From positions 1 to 6,475 of the forward strand of contig JAEYWB010000296.1 in NCBI GenBank assembly GCA_023429275.1: DNA of 6,475 bases, read 5' to 3'. Source of the stretch: Planctomycetota bacterium. GTDB taxonomy: Bacteria > Planctomycetota > Planctomycetia > Planctomycetales > Planctomycetaceae. How positions within the stretch are numbered: position 1 is the first letter of the stretch; each line of letters opens with the position of its first letter. The notes under the pieces are model-generated. The model was not told the DNA's origin. It was given only the letters and a program-made list of their open reading frames with translations, and did no database searches. Positions 4,624 through 6,475 of this stretch are shown here, in pieces. Both the position numbers and the translations under genes were made by a program.

Positions 4624-6475
4624 TCGTCAGCCGCAACTGGCTCCGCGACTACGTCCCCTTCGAATCCGACCCGGCCGAGGTCGGCGAACAGCTGACGCAG
4701 GCGGGGCTGTACTGCGAGTGGATCGAGCCGGCCGGCAACGACATCGCGATGGACCTCGAGGTCACGAGCAATCGGGCGGACTGGCTCGGACATCTCGGCA
4801 TCGCCCGGGAGATCAGCGTCCTCCAGCAGAGCGACTTCACGATCCCCTCGCCGGAGATCGTCGAACTGGCCGAGCAGACCGAGTCGGTCACCTCCGTCAC
4901 GAACGAGTGCGAGGATCTCTGCCCGCAGTACGTCGCCCGGGTGATGCGCAACGTCAAGGTCGGGCCCTCCCCCGACTGGCTCGTCGAGCGCCTCCAGACC
5001 GTCTTCCGGAAGAAGCGGAAGGACGGCACGTTCGAGGTCTACAAGCCGGTCAACAGTATCGTCGATATCACGAACTACGTCCTGATGGAGTGCGGCCAGC
5101 CGCTCCACGCGTTCGACTTCGACAAGCTCGCCGGCAGGAAGATCATCGTCCGCCGGGCGAAGCCTGGAGAGAAGCTGGTCGCGATCGACCATGTGACCTA
5201 TTCGCTCACGTCCGACATGTGCGTCATCGCCGATGCCGAACAGCCGGTTGCGATCGGCGGAGTCATGGGAGGGGCGGGGACCGAGATCACGACCGGGACG
5301 ACGAACGTCCTGATCGAGGTTGCCAACTTCGCCCCGCGGACCGTCCGGACGACGGCCCGCTCCCTGAAGCTGCACAGTCCTTCGTCGTACCGCTTCGAAC
5401 GCGGTATCAACGTTCAGCAGCTCGACTGGGCGAGCCGCCGCTGCTGCGAGCTGATCCAGAAGCTCGCCGGCGGGGAGCTGTACGAAGAACCGGTCGTCGC
5501 GGGGACCGTGCCGGAATGGATGCCGCCGAGCATCGACCTCCGTTTCTCGCGGATCCGGAAGATCCTCGGAATCGACATCCCGAAGGACGAGTGCATCCGC
5601 ATCCTGGGGGCCCTCGGTCTGCCGATGCTGGGCCGGGCGACGGACGACAAGGCGACGTTCCGTCCCCCCTCGTGGCGGCGGGACCTGACCCGAGAGATCG
5701 ACCTGATCGAGGAAGTCGCCCGGGTCGTGGGATACGACCGCATCCCGGAGAACCGCCCGATTCCCGTCGTCCCGGGGGGAAAGAGCTCGCTTGAGCGGGT
5801 CAAGGTCCGTGTCTGCCAGGTGCTGAATGCCGCCGGTTTCGCCGAGGCCCTGACGTTCACGTTCACGACGGATGAGCTCGCCGCGAGCTTTCGGGGGCCG
5901 AACGATCCGCCCCGGATGCAGCTCGACAAGAACGCCGGGGTTTTCGGCAACGCCGTTCGGGCGTCGCTCATCCCGAGCCTGATCGCCGCTCGGGCCGCCA
6001 ACGAGCGGAAGGGGAACTTCGACGCCGACCTGTTCGAGATCGCCCGGGTCTTCCTCGGTGCGGCCCCCGAGAAGCCGGAGACGCAGCCCCTGCGGATCGG
6101 GCTCGTTTCGGGCCGGTCGTTCGCCGAACTGAAGGGTGTGCTCGAAACACTGCTCCGGACCCTCGCGCCGACCGCCCGGCTCGACGCGAAACCGCTCTCC
6201 CATCCGCAGCTGATGGCGGGGCGGGGGGCGGAGCTCCTGGTGAACGGCCGCAGCTGGGGGGTGATTGGAGAGGTGAACCGTGACGCCGCCGCGCTGCGCT
6301 CGACGAAGCTCCGCGAGGGGCTGTCCGCCGCGGAAGTCGACGTAGCGGCCCTTGTCGACCTGGCGCAGTGGACGACCGAGGCGAGCCCGCTGCCGGAGCA
6401 TCATGCCGTTCAGCGCGACTTCAACTTCCTGCTCGACGACGCCGTGACCTGGGAGCGACTGGTCGAAGTGGTCCG
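4620..6475 (+). CDS. pheT: Phenylalanine--tRNA ligase beta subunit (3' end beyond the window), lacking the B2 tRNA-binding domain
   Basis: This subunit pairs with PheS in an alpha2-beta2 enzyme that charges tRNA-Phe in the cytoplasm; the beta subunit also edits mischarged Tyr-tRNA. The 618 visible residues start MIVSRNWLRDYV, matching the MKFSELWLREWV start of E. coli PheT. B1 then joins directly (EWIEPAGNDIAMDLEVTSNR, residues 33-52) without the usual EMAP-like tRNA-binding domain. The B3/B4 editing region keeps GQPLHAFD (159-166) and the conserved glutamate in VLIEVANF (230-237). B5 keeps its metal-binding acidic residues D355, D361, E364 and E365. The C terminus enters the FDX-ACB domain (VQRDFNFLLDDAV, 597-609) and is cut by the window edge; full length is probably near 680 residues against about 795 in E. 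coli. The frame is open further upstream (ATG at 4452), but the family alignment fixes the start at 4620, which has no clear Shine-Dalgarno site. No pheS precedes it. Confidence 0.97.
   Translation, partial: MIVSRNWLRDYVPFESDPAEVGEQLTQAGLYCEWIEPAGNDIAMDLEVTSNRADWLGHLGIAREISVLQQSDFTIPSPEIVELAEQTESVTSVTNECEDLCPQYVARVMRNVKVGPSPDWLVERLQTVFRKKRKDGTFEVYKPVNSIVDITNYVLMECGQPLHAFDFDKLAGRKIIVRRAKPGEKLVAIDHVTYSLTSDMCVIADAEQPVAIGGVMGGAGTEITTGTTNVLIEVANFAPRTVRTTARSLKLHSPSSYRFERGINVQQLDWASRRCCELIQKLAGGELYEEPVVAGTVPEWMPPSIDLRFSRIRKILGIDIPKDECIRILGALGLPMLGRATDDKATFRPPSWRRDLTREIDLIEEVARVVGYDRIPENRPIPVVPGGKSSLERVKVRVCQVLNAAGFAEALTFTFTTDELAASFRGPNDPPRMQLDKNAGVFGNAVRASLIPSLIAARAANERKGNFDADLFEIARVFLGAAPEKPETQPLRIGLVSGRSFAELKGVLETLLRTLAPTARLDAKPLSHPQLMAGRGAELLVNGRSWGVIGEVNRDAAALRSTKLREGLSAAEVDVAALVDLAQWTTEASPLPEHHAVQRDFNFLLDDAVTWERLVEVV

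Noticed and set aside
4521..6404. 627-codon open frame on the minus strand
   Set aside because: It is antisense to pheT, whose identity is certain. The translation is Arg/Asp/Gly-rich low complexity, so it is a shadow frame.

Overview
This high-GC window most likely comes from a planctomycete (Planctomycetota). The main evidence is a DUF1559 type IV pilin-like protein, a family greatly expanded in that phylum. It sits beside a small lipoprotein with a carboxypeptidase-regulatory-like fold and a DUF1800 protein, both also common there. No mobile element, CRISPR array, rRNA or tRNA was seen.

Layout: four genes lie on the minus strand. Read right to left, they are a small lipoprotein (4360-3866), a DUF1559 pseudopilin-like protein (3494-2520), a secreted protein of about 592 residues resembling DUF3352 (2255-477), and the N-terminal part of a DUF1800 protein that runs off the left edge (440-1). 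On the plus strand, pheT (phenylalanyl-tRNA synthetase beta subunit) starts at 4620 and runs off the right edge, divergent from the lipoprotein gene. Two gaps carry clear structure. A strong hairpin with a weak T-tract (2432-2463) probably terminates the DUF1559 transcript. A pair of adjacent inverted repeats (3576-3611) lies upstream of the DUF1559 gene.

How the genes relate: the secreted protein and the DUF1800 gene are 36 bases apart and are probably co-transcribed. The lipoprotein and the DUF1559 protein are both cell-envelope proteins of a pairing that recurs in planctomycetes, but here a 371-base gap separates them, so they may be transcribed separately. pheT is a housekeeping gene with no functional link to the others and has no pheS next to it in this window.

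The most notable observation is that PheT passes directly from its N-terminal B1 segment to the later part of B1 without the roughly 110-residue tRNA-binding (EMAP/OB, B2) domain found in typical bacterial PheT. A possible 52-codon ORF with a good Shine-Dalgarno site overlaps the pheT start by ATGA. I did not find a convincing undescribed system. The rest looks like ordinary planctomycete chromosome.
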